Positions 8,180 to 17,370 of a stretch of 64,000 nucleotides of DNA are shown here, piece by piece. Position 1 is the stretch's first letter, and every line of letters starts with the position of its first letter. Source of the stretch: CAYMEV01 sp964389675 [NCBI: uncultured Candidatus Sumerlaeota bacterium] (GTDB lineage: Bacteria; CAYMEV01). Location of the stretch: positions 64,310 to 128,309 of the forward strand of contig CAYMEV010000009.1 in the NCBI GenBank assembly GCA_964389675.1, given 5' to 3'. The notes under the pieces were generated by a model. It ran no database searches. It was not told the DNA's origin and was given only the letters and a program-made list of their open reading frames with translations. The position numbers and the translations under genes were made by a program.

Positions 8180-10654
8180 ATGACAGAGTATAATTTCAGG
8201 GCATTAGAAAAAAAATACAAGCCAGTATGGCAGGATATCAAGCTATATGAAACAGGAAAGGATCCTGGAAAGCCGAAATTTTACTGCCTTGATTTCTTCC
8301 CTTATCCATCAGGCTCAGGATTGAGTGTAGGGCACTGCAGGAATTATATACCATCAGACGTGATAAGCAGGAAGCTCAGAATGAACGGCTACAATGTGCT
8401 TCACCCGATGGGATGGGATGCTTTTGGCCAGCCTGCGGAAGAATATGCAATAAAGGTAGGCAGACACCCCCTTGTAACAACAAAGGAAAATGCAGAAACC
8501 TATAAAAAGCAGATGAAGCTTATCGAAGCCTCCTATGACTGGGACAGGGAAGTATTCTCATGCGACCCGGATTATTATAAATGGACCCAGTATTTCTTCC
8601 TGCTTCTTTATAAAAGAGGGCTTGCCTACCAGGATTTTTCCTATCAGTGGTACTGCAATCACTGCAGGATAGTCCTGTCAAACGAGCAGGCTTCAAACGG
8701 GAAATGCTGGAGATGTGAAAAGGATGTTTCAAAGGTAAGGCTCAAACAGTGGTTTTTTAAGATTACTGACTATGCGGACAGGCTGCTTGACGGCCTGGAA
8801 GATATTGAATGGCCTGAGTCAATAAAGGCCATGCAGAGAAACTGGATTGGAAAATCTGAGGGAAGCAGACTGGTTTTTAAGATTGAATCACATGATGGGG
8901 TTCTGCATGATCTTCCCGTTTTCACAACAAGGATTGATACTATTTTTGGAGCAACATTCTGCGTAATAGCCCCTGAGCACCCTCTTGCATCTAAAATCAC
9001 GACACAGGAACACTATAATGAGGTTGATGAATATATAAGATGCTCGCTTAAAAAGAGCAACCTTCAGAGAATATCCACTGACGACAAGGAAAAAACAGGT
9101 GTCTTTACCGGGGCTCACGCCATAAACCCCTTTAATGAGAGAAAGGTTCCTGTATATATAGCTGACTATGTTTTGATGGAATACGGGACAGGAGCAATAA
9201 TGGCGGTTCCTGCTCACGACACAAGGGATTTCGCCTTTGCCAGAAGATATAATATACCCATAATTGAAGTCATATCTCCAGATGGAATTCCTAAAAAAGA
9301 CCTGGATGAAGCCTTCCCAGCAGATGGAATTCTGATAAACAGTGGACAGTTCAACGGGTTATCATCGAAGGATTCAGTATCGATAATGAATAAATATGCA
9401 GAAGAAAAGGGTTTCGGCCATGCAGAGATAAACTACAGGTTTCATGACTGGCTTATCTCCAGACAGAGATACTGGGGGGCTCCAATTCCAATAATACATT
9501 GCCCAGAATGCGGTACAGTACCCGTACCTCAGGATGATCTTCCTGTCCTTCTTCCCGAGATAGAGTCATTTGTACCTGATGATTCAGGTAAATCACCACT
9601 GGCTAAGCTGAAAAGCTTCGTGGATACAGAATGCCCTGTCTGCAAATCTCCGGCAAAAAGAGAAGTAGACACTATGGATGGCTTTGCGTGCTCTTCATGG
9701 TATTTTCTGAGATTCTCGTCACCTGATTTTAGCGAAGGCCCGTTTGAGCCAGAAAAAGCAAAATACTGGCTGCCTGTTGACCTTTATCTTGGCGGGGCTG
9801 AACATGCGGTTATGCACCTTCTTTATGCCAGGTTCTGGACAAAGGTCATGTATGATGCCGGGTTAATTGATTTTGAAGAGCCCTTCACCAGGCTGAAGAA
9901 CCAGGGAATGCTGCTTGGGGCTGATAATCAGAAGATGTCAAAATCAAAGGGAAATGTTGTCACCCCTGATGAGATGGTGGCAAAATACGGCACCGATGCC
10001 TTAAGGACATATATCCTTTTTATGGGCCCTTTTGAAGCTGAAATCGCCTGGAGTGAAGAAGGCATTGCAGGATGCAGCCGGTTTTTAAGAAGGCTGTGGA
10101 GGCTGTATGCAGAGACACTGCCGTCTTCCAGCACCCGCAATCCGGTGATTGATGATAAGGCCAGAAAAGAAATGGAATACATGATTAACTACACTATTAA
10201 AAAGGTAAGCAATGATATTGATAATTTCCAGTTTAATACCGCTGTAGCTGCAATAATGGAATTTACAAACTTCCTTTCACACCATCAGATAAAATCATCT
10301 GAATACGGAAATTTGTGGAGAAGGTCACTCCTTACCCTTATAAGGCTTTTGTCTCCCATAGCCCCGTTTATCACTGAAGAATTATATCACAGGATGAACG
10401 GCGAAGGCAGTAGTATTCACCAGCTTGAATGGCTCAGCTGGGAGGAAGAGAAGATCAGAAGGGATATGGTGACAATAGCAGTACAGGTAAATGGTAAACT
10501 CCGTGACAGCGTTGATGTGGAGACAGATTCACCTCAGGAGACTGTTGAAAAGGCTGTTTTTGCAAGCCAGAAGGTGCAAAAACATATTGAAAACAGACAG
10601 ATATTTAAGATAATATATGTTAAAAACAGAATAATGAATATAGTAATTAAATAA
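8180..10654 (+). CDS. leuS: Leucyl-tRNA synthetase
   Basis: Class I synthetase of 824 residues, normal for bacterial LeuRS, charging tRNA-Leu. The HIGH-type signature is GLSVGH (residues 47-52) after FPYPSG. Zinc-binding-like cysteine pairs occur near residues 160-180 (CNHC, CWRC) and near 435-490. The CP1 editing domain lies in about residues 215-415, with GTGAIMAVPAHDTRDFAF characteristic of editing. KMSKS is at about residue 584. The C-terminal anticodon domain is complete. AAGGAT precedes the ATG. It begins a plus-strand series, followed one base later by the dGTPase-like gene. Confidence 0.97.
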   Translation: MTEYNFRALEKKYKPVWQDIKLYETGKDPGKPKFYCLDFFPYPSGSGLSVGHCRNYIPSDVISRKLRMNGYNVLHPMGWDAFGQPAEEYAIKVGRHPLVTTKENAETYKKQMKLIEASYDWDREVFSCDPDYYKWTQYFFLLLYKRGLAYQDFSYQWYCNHCRIVLSNEQASNGKCWRCEKDVSKVRLKQWFFKITDYADRLLDGLEDIEWPESIKAMQRNWIGKSEGSRLVFKIESHDGVLHDLPVFTTRIDTIFGATFCVIAPEHPLASKITTQEHYNEVDEYIRCSLKKSNLQRISTDDKEKTGVFTGAHAINPFNERKVPVYIADYVLMEYGTGAIMAVPAHDTRDFAFARRYNIPIIEVISPDGIPKKDLDEAFPADGILINSGQFNGLSSKDSVSIMNKYAEEKGFGHAEINYRFHDWLISRQRYWGAPIPIIHCPECGTVPVPQDDLPVLLPEIESFVPDDSGKSPLAKLKSFVDTECPVCKSPAKREVDTMDGFACSSWYFLRFSSPDFSEGPFEPEKAKYWLPVDLYLGGAEHAVMHLLYARFWTKVMYDAGLIDFEEPFTRLKNQGMLLGADNQKMSKSKGNVVTPDEMVAKYGTDALRTYILFMGPFEAEIAWSEEGIAGCSRFLRRLWRLYAETLPSSSTRNPVIDDKARKEMEYMINYTIKKVSNDIDNFQFNTAVAAIMEFTNFLSHHQIKSSEYGNLWRRSLLTLIRLLSPIAPFITEELYHRMNGEGSSIHQLEWLSWEEEKIRRDMVTIAVQVNGKLRDSVDVETDSPQETVEKAVFASQKVQKHIENRQIFKIIYVKNRIMNIVIK

Positions 10655-10655
10655 T

Positions 10656-11798
10656 ATGCACTATAAAAAAGAATATTGGGAAGAAGCGGAGGAAAGGACA
10701 CTAGCCCCATACGGGCTAAAAAGCAGGAATGCCAGGAGACTGCACCAGGAAGCCAATCCCGCTGTTAGCAGGACCAGTTATCAGAGAGACTGGAACAGGG
10801 TACTGCATTCACAATCATTCAGGAAACTGGAGTTTAAGACCCAGGTCTTCTCATTCGGCGAAGGCCTTGATATAACGAGAAACAGGCTCACCCATTCTTT
10901 AGAGGTTCTCCAGATAGCCGTATCTATCGCTCACAGCCTCGGTGTTAACGCAGACTGTACAATGGCTATAAGCCTTGCCCATGATATCGGGCATCCCCCA
11001 TTCGGCCATACCGGCGAAGATGCATTAAAGGAGCTTACGAGGGATTTTAACCACAATCAGCACAGCCTTGATATTGTCATGAACCTTGAAAAGCGATACC
11101 CCGACTATGACGGGCTTAACCTTACCACAGACGTACTTGAGGGATTGGAAAAGCATTCTACAAGCTATGATAAGCCTCCGCTTAAGAGCATAATTTTCCC
11201 TGATACGAAATTCCCTTCCCTTGAAGGCCAGATAGTTGATTATGCAGATACAATAGCATACAGATGCCATGACCTTGAAGACAGCATCCTATCAGGAATT
11301 ATTGAATTTAACGATTTCATAAGCAACCCTCCAACGATAATCAGGGATATAAGGCCTGATAATATAAAGGATGATAAAAACCTGTTTTTGTCTCAGCTGA
11401 CAAGGGCTCTGATAAATCTCTATGTCAAGGATATTGTAGAAAATACCAATAATAATATTGAAAAATATACTATATCATCAGTTGATGAAGTAAGGAAATG
11501 CTCTATAAAGCTTGTTGATTTCAGCGGGGGACTGAAAGCTGATGATAACAGCTTAGGCGAATACCTCTTTGCAAACTTTTATAAGGATTACCGAATTATG
11601 AGAATGATGAACAAGGGAAAAGATATAATTAAAAGGCTTTTCCAAGCTTTTAGCTCAAACCTTTTTCTTCTTCCAAGAGAGGAACACAGAAAGATAGAAG
11701 AATCCAACTATTCCAGGGATAAGGTAATAGCAGATTATATCGCATCAATGACGGACAGGGAAGCACTTAAAGAATACAATTCAATATTTAACAGCTAG
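10656..11798 (+). CDS. dgt: dGTPase-like HD-domain triphosphohydrolase
   Basis: A 380-residue HD protein of the deoxyguanosinetriphosphate triphosphohydrolase family. RDWNRVLHSQSFRKLEFKTQVF leads into the metal site: His80 in LTHSLEV, His109-Asp110 in SLAHDIGHPPFGH, and a later Asp in VDYADTIAYRCHDLED. The family cleaves dNTPs to deoxynucleosides and triphosphate. At 380 residues it belongs to the shorter dGTPase-like class rather than the roughly 500-residue E. coli form. It starts one base after leuS with no clear ribosome binding site, so it is probably translated by coupling. Confidence 0.9.
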   Translation: MHYKKEYWEEAEERTLAPYGLKSRNARRLHQEANPAVSRTSYQRDWNRVLHSQSFRKLEFKTQVFSFGEGLDITRNRLTHSLEVLQIAVSIAHSLGVNADCTMAISLAHDIGHPPFGHTGEDALKELTRDFNHNQHSLDIVMNLEKRYPDYDGLNLTTDVLEGLEKHSTSYDKPPLKSIIFPDTKFPSLEGQIVDYADTIAYRCHDLEDSILSGIIEFNDFISNPPTIIRDIRPDNIKDDKNLFLSQLTRALINLYVKDIVENTNNNIEKYTISSVDEVRKCSIKLVDFSGGLKADDNSLGEYLFANFYKDYRIMRMMNKGKDIIKRLFQAFSSNLFLLPREEHRKIEESNYSRDKVIADYIASMTDREALKEYNSIFNS

Positions 11799-11809
11799 GA
11801 GCATTTCTT

Positions 11810-12517
11810 ATGAAAAAAATAAGGCATATATTCTTCGACAGGGATGAAACGCTGCTATATCAGGACAAGTCGCTGAGGGATAAAGCGCTTTTTCATATCG
11901 CTGACAGGCTGGACCTTGACTTCAGCTATGTCACAGGACATTACAATATATGGTATGAATACATAAATGAACGCATCATAGAGGACTGGAGAAAGATAAA
12001 CACCAGGGAAAAGGAAATCAGTTTCTGGATGGATGGTTTTGAAATGTTTTATGATATGCTTTTTGACAGCAGCAGAAACAGTGCAGAAAAAAAAGCTGCA
12101 GTGGGCCTGTTTTATGATAATTTGCTTTATTATAAGGTATATAACATGTTTGATGATGTTCTGGAGACACTGCAGGCGCTTAAAGGGCTTAATTACCAGA
12201 TGGGGGTTATCAGTGATACACTGCCTATGCTTAAGGAAAGCCTGGCCCATTTCCAGCTGAGTGAGTATTTTGATTCATTCACTGCTGCAGCTGATATCGG
12301 CTGTCTCAAACCGGACCCCCTTATTTTTAAAAAGGCTCTGGGAAGCATGAATGCCGACTCTGAACATTCATTATACATAGATGACCGCCCTGAAAAGATG
12401 CAAGGTCTGGATAAAATAGGCATAAGGGCTGTTCTTATTGACAGGAAGGACCTGCATCCTGAGGCTGAAAACAAAATTAGAAACCTGGCTGAGATTATCG
12501 ATTATCTTATGGAATAG
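11810..12517 (+). CDS. HAD-superfamily phosphatase
   Basis: A 235-residue HAD hydrolase. Motif I is FFDRDETL with nucleophile Asp10 and Asp12. The Ser/Thr motif is GVISDT, the lysine is in GCLKPDPLIF, and the final acidic pair appears as YIDDRPE. The cap is helical (about residues 20-110), as in phosphoglycolate phosphatase-like enzymes. The substrate cannot be assigned. AGGAG precedes the ATG. Genes on both sides are on the same strand with gaps of 11 and 7 bases. Confidence 0.85.
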   Translation: MKKIRHIFFDRDETLLYQDKSLRDKALFHIADRLDLDFSYVTGHYNIWYEYINERIIEDWRKINTREKEISFWMDGFEMFYDMLFDSSRNSAEKKAAVGLFYDNLLYYKVYNMFDDVLETLQALKGLNYQMGVISDTLPMLKESLAHFQLSEYFDSFTAAADIGCLKPDPLIFKKALGSMNADSEHSLYIDDRPEKMQGLDKIGIRAVLIDRKDLHPEAENKIRNLAEIIDYLME

Positions 12518-12524
12518 ATAGATT

Positions 12525-13181
12525 ATGAAAATATTAGCTTGCGGAGACATCCATAACTCCAAGGATAATTTTTCAATTATCTGCCAGAAACATAAAGATT
12601 CTGATCTGATAATTCTAAATGGAGATATCACTCAATTCGGAACTATTGGAGATTTCCAGCAGATAATCCGGAACCTTGAACAGGACAAGCTTTTCATCAA
12701 TTGGGGAAACTGCGATACTCAGGATGTAATTGACAAAATTAAAGAAAGCAGTTACAATCTCGACAGCTCAGGATATATCTTGAAAAATTCAAATATAGGA
12801 ATCTTCGGATTATCAGGCTCCAACAGAACACCGTTCGGGACATTTGCTGAATATTCGGAAGAGGATATCTATAAAAGGCTTGTTAAAGGATACAATCATA
12901 TCTCTGAAGCAGGGATAAAAATATTATTCTCCCATCCTCCCCCTTACAAAACAAAGCTTGACAGGACTTTTTTCGGTTCACATGCCGGGTCCAGGTCCGT
13001 CAGGCGTTTTCTTGAAGAATATGCAATAGACCTCGGAATTTTCAGTCATATTCATGAAGCATGGGGAAAAGACATTATAAACAGTATTCCCATATACAAT
13101 ATAGGGGCGGTTAAAAATAAAAGATTCTCAATAATCTCATCAGTGGATAATGGCATAAAAGTAGAACTTTTATCATTATAG
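12525..13181 (+). CDS. Calcineurin-like metallophosphoesterase
   Basis: A 218-residue phosphoesterase. Metal-binding motifs are visible in order: Asp8 and His10 in CGDIHNS, LNGDI, NWGNCD (Cys where GNHD usually has His), FSHPPP, and SHIHEAW for the GHxH site. The replaced histidine in GNHD is the proposed catalytic acid in many relatives, so activity may be altered. It has no signal peptide. It lies in a plus-strand run between the HAD phosphatase and PBP1A with gaps of a few bases. Confidence 0.8.
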   Translation: MKILACGDIHNSKDNFSIICQKHKDSDLIILNGDITQFGTIGDFQQIIRNLEQDKLFINWGNCDTQDVIDKIKESSYNLDSSGYILKNSNIGIFGLSGSNRTPFGTFAEYSEEDIYKRLVKGYNHISEAGIKILFSHPPPYKTKLDRTFFGSHAGSRSVRRFLEEYAIDLGIFSHIHEAWGKDIINSIPIYNIGAVKNKRFSIISSVDNGIKVELLSL

Positions 13182-13185
13182 AATA

Positions 13186-15429
13186 ATGACAAAACTTATG
13201 AAAAGAATCAAAAGGCTTGCAGTATTTTTTGCCCTTTTGTTAATTGCAGTTTCCGCCCTCCTTACTGCAGTTTACTTCAAATACAGCAGGGACCTGCCGG
13301 ATGTCCGGGATATACCAGACCCAATACAAAGCTCCAAGATATATTCTGATGATGGTACTCTTATAGCTGAAATATATACCCAGAAAAGGACTGTGGTAAA
13401 ATCTGAAGATATTCCTGAGATGCTCGTTAACAGCATAATTGCAATTGAAGATCAGAGATTCTATTCACATAATGGAATTGACCCCTATGCAATAATCAGG
13501 GCTTTTCTGAAAAACATAGAGAAAGGCCGGATAGCTGAAGGAGCCAGTACCATTACGATGCAGACTGCACGAAATATCTTTCTTACAAGGTTCAAAAGCC
13601 TGGACAGGAAGTTGAAGGAGGCTATTTTAGCCTTAAGGCTTGAAAAGTCTTATTCAAAGAGCGAGATTATGGCCATATATCTTAATAATATATATTTTGG
13701 AATGGGGTCATACGGGGTATATGAGGCAGCCAGGACCTATTTCAAAAAAGCCCTGAAGGATCTAAGCATAGAGGAATGCGCCTTAATTGCAGCTTTGCCC
13801 AAAGCCCCATATACCTACAATCCCTATAGAAACAGAAAGATTGCAAAAAACAGAAGGGATCTGGTGCTTAAAAACATGTATGACCTCAAATTTATTGATT
13901 TTAACCAGTACAGCAGGGCAGTAACAACTCCTGTGACCCTCGCGGGCGAAGAGAGGGAGACTGGAGGCTCATATTTTATAGACTTCGTTAGAGCCAACCT
14001 TATCAATATAGTGGGAGAACAGAACCTGTATGAGGGAGGATTGAGGATAAAGACCACGATCTCGAATAATATCCAGAAGAAAGCTGAAGAATCATTAAGA
14101 AAAGGATTAATAGCATATCAGAGAAAAAGGCCCTTTAAGAAAAGCACTGTAATATATGATGAAGAAAAAGAGTTCATAAAGGATATTCCGGGTTACAGGA
14201 TTGCCAGGATCAATGACCTGAGCAGGTACAGGATATCCTTAGTGTTTGAGGACAATAATGAAACAGGATATCTGGATATTAATAATTCCGGTTTCAGCGA
14301 TATTAAAGATTTCAGTCCTCATTTTGAAGCCGGGGAAAGAATAATGATCACTACAGATCCTGAAAGCAACAGACATATGCTGATGCCCTTACCGGAAGCA
14401 CAGGCATCGCTCATTGCAATTGACCTGAAAAACAACAGCATTATAGCTATGGCAGGCGGATTTTCCTATGAAAAATCACAGTTTAACCGTGCAGTCCAGG
14501 CAAAAAGACAGCCTGGGAGTGCTTTTAAGCCTTTTGTCTTTCTTTCAGCATTGATCTATGGCTACAGCCCAATTGATACAACATATGACCTTCCTCTGCT
14601 GGTAACAGAATACAGCCGGGAAAAGGACCCTGACCTGTCCGATGGATGGAAACCATCAAATTTTGACGGCCAATATCTTGGAAGCATCTCATTTGCCACA
14701 GCGCTGTTTGAATCAAGAAACATTGTTGCAGTCAGGCTTGCACAGGAGCTGACGACTTTTCCTGTGAAGTACCTTGCTGTACTTGCAGGAATAAACTCCC
14801 ATATCACTCCCCATCTTTCAATGTCCCTTGGCTCCGCGTCTATAAGCCTTATTGAGCTTTGTCATGCATATACGATCTTCCCAAACCAGGGAAGGCTTCT
14901 CCCTTTGAGGTATATAACCGATATTTCAGACAGGGATGACAGGAAAAAGGAGCTTAAAACCCCTTTTGCAAGGAATATTGTACTTCCTCAGTATGCATAT
15001 ATCATGGTAAGGCTGCTTACCGGTGTAATTGATTTCGGTACTGGAAGCATGGCCCGGCCACTGGGTTTTGAGACTGCGGGGAAAACAGGAACATCAAATG
15101 ATTTCAGAGACAACTGGTTTATCGGTTTTACCCCTCAGATTCTCGTTGGGGTATGGGTAGGAAAAGATAATTTTGAATCATTGGGAAGGAATTTTACAGG
15201 GGGGACAACAGCATGCCCGATCTTTACAGATTTTCTAAGCAACATTGACCTGGGCCCAAGTCAGTATTTTCATGCACCTAACGGAGTATTTACCTATCCC
15301 CTTGATATTAATGGAATGATGACCTGCAGCCCTGAGAGGGATACTTCCTTCCAGGCATTAACAGATAAAGGCCTTTTCATTGAGAGCCCCAAACAGCTCG
15401 AGGGCGATGAAGATATAACTCAGTTCTGA
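13186..15429 (+). CDS. Class A penicillin-binding protein (PBP1A type)
   Basis: A 747-residue bifunctional murein synthase. One N-terminal membrane helix (residues about 8-28) is followed by a GT51 glycosyltransferase domain with catalytic Glu88 in IEDQRFYSHNG and GASTITMQ. The transpeptidase domain carries Ser445-x-x-Lys448 in PGSAFKPF, Ser510-Arg-Asn512, and Lys633-Thr-Gly635. The mid-region between them (about residues 270-420) is the OB-like insert found in PBP1A. All catalytic residues are present. It acts at the outer face of the inner membrane. It is the last gene of the plus-strand run and converges with the kinase gene; no clear terminator lies between them. Confidence 0.95.
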   Translation: MTKLMKRIKRLAVFFALLLIAVSALLTAVYFKYSRDLPDVRDIPDPIQSSKIYSDDGTLIAEIYTQKRTVVKSEDIPEMLVNSIIAIEDQRFYSHNGIDPYAIIRAFLKNIEKGRIAEGASTITMQTARNIFLTRFKSLDRKLKEAILALRLEKSYSKSEIMAIYLNNIYFGMGSYGVYEAARTYFKKALKDLSIEECALIAALPKAPYTYNPYRNRKIAKNRRDLVLKNMYDLKFIDFNQYSRAVTTPVTLAGEERETGGSYFIDFVRANLINIVGEQNLYEGGLRIKTTISNNIQKKAEESLRKGLIAYQRKRPFKKSTVIYDEEKEFIKDIPGYRIARINDLSRYRISLVFEDNNETGYLDINNSGFSDIKDFSPHFEAGERIMITTDPESNRHMLMPLPEAQASLIAIDLKNNSIIAMAGGFSYEKSQFNRAVQAKRQPGSAFKPFVFLSALIYGYSPIDTTYDLPLLVTEYSREKDPDLSDGWKPSNFDGQYLGSISFATALFESRNIVAVRLAQELTTFPVKYLAVLAGINSHITPHLSMSLGSASISLIELCHAYTIFPNQGRLLPLRYITDISDRDDRKKELKTPFARNIVLPQYAYIMVRLLTGVIDFGTGSMARPLGFETAGKTGTSNDFRDNWFIGFTPQILVGVWVGKDNFESLGRNFTGGTTACPIFTDFLSNIDLGPSQYFHAPNGVFTYPLDINGMMTCSPERDTSFQALTDKGLFIESPKQLEGDEDITQF

Positions 15430-15475
15430 TGAAAATTGTTTTATGACCGGCTTTTTATATTGCAATACCCGACTA

Positions 15476-16633
15476 TCAGAGTAAAAAATCAATCTTCAGA
15501 GTAGTTCCCTCTCTGTATTCACTCTTAACATATATCTGACCTGAGTGCAGGGCGGCGATCTCCTGGACAATACTCAACCCCAGCCCCAGGCCCTCAGATT
15601 TCTGTGAATCATCATCTACCATGAAGAATTTCTCAAATATCCTCTGAAGGTCCTTCTGCTTAATTCCGCAACCGGTATCTTTTATGGATATGCTTAGCGT
15701 CTCATCTGATTTAAAGAGGATAGCCTCTATTTTTCCGTTCTGCTTATTGAACTTTATTGCATTTGATATAAGATGCTCAAACATCTCAGTTATAAGGTTC
15801 TTGTCTCCCTTAAACATAATCCTGTCATTATTGGACTTAAAGCTGACTGTAATGTTCTTCTTTGCAAGATCGCCCTTGAAGTTCTTAAATATATCCTTAA
15901 GGAGTTCCTTGATTTCAAAATTCTCTATATATGGCTTAACCTTCCCCAGCTCAAGCTTTGAACACAGTATGATCGAATGAAGCAGGCCATGCAGCTTGTC
16001 AGCCTCACCCTTGATGGTAGTAAGGTATTCCTTGATTATATCCTTTTCCAGTTTTTCTTCAACCAGCAGCAGGTCTATATAACCACTTATGACCGTAAGA
16101 GGGGTTTTGAGATTATAGCTGAATTCTGAAATAAAAGTGGATTTTGTCTTGTCGATCTCTGCAAGCCTTTCATTCAGTTCCTCAAGCTGTACGACATATC
16201 CCTTGAGCTCCTGCATAAGTCTCAGATTATTTCTCTTTAAGTAAATCTTTTCAATTGCATTTCTAAGTACTATCTTAATCTGCTCGACAACAAGAGGTTT
16301 TTTAAGAAAATCATATACACCTTTCTTTATTGCCTCAATTGCATAATCCATGGACGGATAGGCTGTCATTATAATGATTGCAGAATCTGGGGAAACCTGA
16401 TTAATCTCATCCATTATCTCAAGCCCTGTTTTCCCGGGCATCATAATATCCAAAAATATGACATCGACTTTCTTAGGGTCCTGCTTTATTATTTCCAGTG
16501 CTTCGTCAGCATTTGCTGCAGACATAATATTATAGCCTTCATCTTCCAGAAGGTCATTGAACAGCTCCCTTATAAGATGCTCATCGTCAACTACCAATAC
16601 ATTACCCCGGTTTGCCTGGTTATTATCTAACAA
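15476..16633 (-). CDS. Receiver domain fused to a histidine kinase core with Tyr at the phosphoacceptor site
   Basis: A 385-residue hybrid. The N-terminal receiver domain (about residues 10-125) has Asp62, Thr90 and Lys112. A coiled linker leads to a HisKA-like helix pair and an HATPase domain with NAIKF, DTGCGI and GLGLGLSI intact. The H-box reads FISEFSYNLKTPL, so residue 173, normally the autophosphorylated His, is Tyr (TAT at 16117-16115). It may bind ATP but should not phosphorylate itself at the usual site. The start is TTG at 16633 with AAGGAG upstream. It lies downstream of the single-domain regulator gene on the same strand. Confidence 0.9.
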   Translation of the reverse strand: MLDNNQANRGNVLVVDDEHLIRELFNDLLEDEGYNIMSAANADEALEIIKQDPKKVDVIFLDIMMPGKTGLEIMDEINQVSPDSAIIIMTAYPSMDYAIEAIKKGVYDFLKKPLVVEQIKIVLRNAIEKIYLKRNNLRLMQELKGYVVQLEELNERLAEIDKTKSTFISEFSYNLKTPLTVISGYIDLLLVEEKLEKDIIKEYLTTIKGEADKLHGLLHSIILCSKLELGKVKPYIENFEIKELLKDIFKNFKGDLAKKNITVSFKSNNDRIMFKGDKNLITEMFEHLISNAIKFNKQNGKIEAILFKSDETLSISIKDTGCGIKQKDLQRIFEKFFMVDDDSQKSEGLGLGLSIVQEIAALHSGQIYVKSEYREGTTLKIDFLL

Positions 16634-16721
16634 TTTAGAAGCTCCTTTTGCATTTACTTATACTCAATTGCCATACCTTTAAAAAACATACCATAATATT
16701 ACAAAAACATCAAAACAAACA

Positions 16722-17096
16722 TCAATTATATTTATTATCTGATATAGCCTTCAGGATCTCAGAAATTTTGAACGGCTTTGGTATAATGGTCTTTATACCA
16801 AGAGATTTTAAGATTTTAACATTATCCCTGCTCAAACAGGCAGAAATAACGATAATCTTCTGGCCGGGATTGCTGTCGAGAATTATCCTGGATGCTTCTA
16901 TTCCGTCCATGATTGGAAGCATCAAATCCATGAATATTACATCATAACACTTGTTCGTAACCATTGTGACAGCCTGTTCCCCATTAATGGCAGAATCAAC
17001 GTAGAAGCCATGTATTTTAAGTACATCTGATATCAGATTGCGTGTATCATTATTGTCTTCAACAATAAGAATGGCTTTGCTATCTGCGCCGCTCAA
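16722..17096 (-). CDS. Single-domain response regulator
   Basis: A 124-residue stand-alone receiver domain with acidic pair Glu13-Asp14, phosphoacceptor Asp57 (FMDLMLP), Ser85 in place of the usual Thr, and Lys107 (PKPF). There is no output domain, so it acts through protein contact. The start is a TTG at 17096 with GGAG spaced correctly before it, and no in-frame ATG is available before the conserved fold. It lies 88 bases upstream of the hybrid kinase gene on the same strand and may be cotranscribed with it. The 16634-16721 gap is AT-rich and otherwise featureless. Confidence 0.88.
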   Translation of the reverse strand: MSGADSKAILIVEDNNDTRNLISDVLKIHGFYVDSAINGEQAVTMVTNKCYDVIFMDLMLPIMDGIEASRIILDSNPGQKIIVISACLSRDNVKILKSLGIKTIIPKPFKISEILKAISDNKYN

Positions 17097-17133
17097 ATTA
17101 CTTTACTCCAGTTATATAATTGTATAAAACAAT

Positions 17134-17162
17134 ATCATATTAATTATATTCCAAGTTGTCAA
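17134..17162 (-). promoter_or_regulatory. Strong putative sigma-70 promoter for the regulator/kinase pair
   Basis: On the minus strand consensus TTGACA (17162-17157) is followed after 17 bases by TATGAT (17139-17134). It predicts a leader of about 30 bases that includes the GGAG site before the TTG start. Confidence 0.65.
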
Positions 17163-17302
17163 AATTTTTTTCTCTGCTCATATTTGGCTGAAAGTACCCT
17201 GAATTGGTGTAATGTATTATATAAGCATGGTAAATTAATATATTGAATTTTTCCAGATTTGAGATAATATAATTATTAGATTTAATTTATTTCTATTTTA
17301 TG

Positions 17303-17330
17303 TTGATTTGTAGGATAATAATATTATAAT
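17303..17330 (+). promoter_or_regulatory. Putative sigma-70 promoter of the AMIN/riboflavin operon
   Basis: TTGATT (17303-17308) and consensus TATAAT (17325-17330) are 16 bases apart. The leader is only about 35 bases, so there is no room for an FMN riboswitch. This is the only promoter I can see for the whole run to 24470. Confidence 0.6.
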
Positions 17331-17370
17331 CTACAGTGAAGAATAATAACCCTGAGTTTTGGAGGGTAGC

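Noticed and set aside
15430-15475. Terminator between PBP1A and the hybrid kinase gene
   Set aside because: The 46-base convergent gap has a T-rich part but no stem of useful length.
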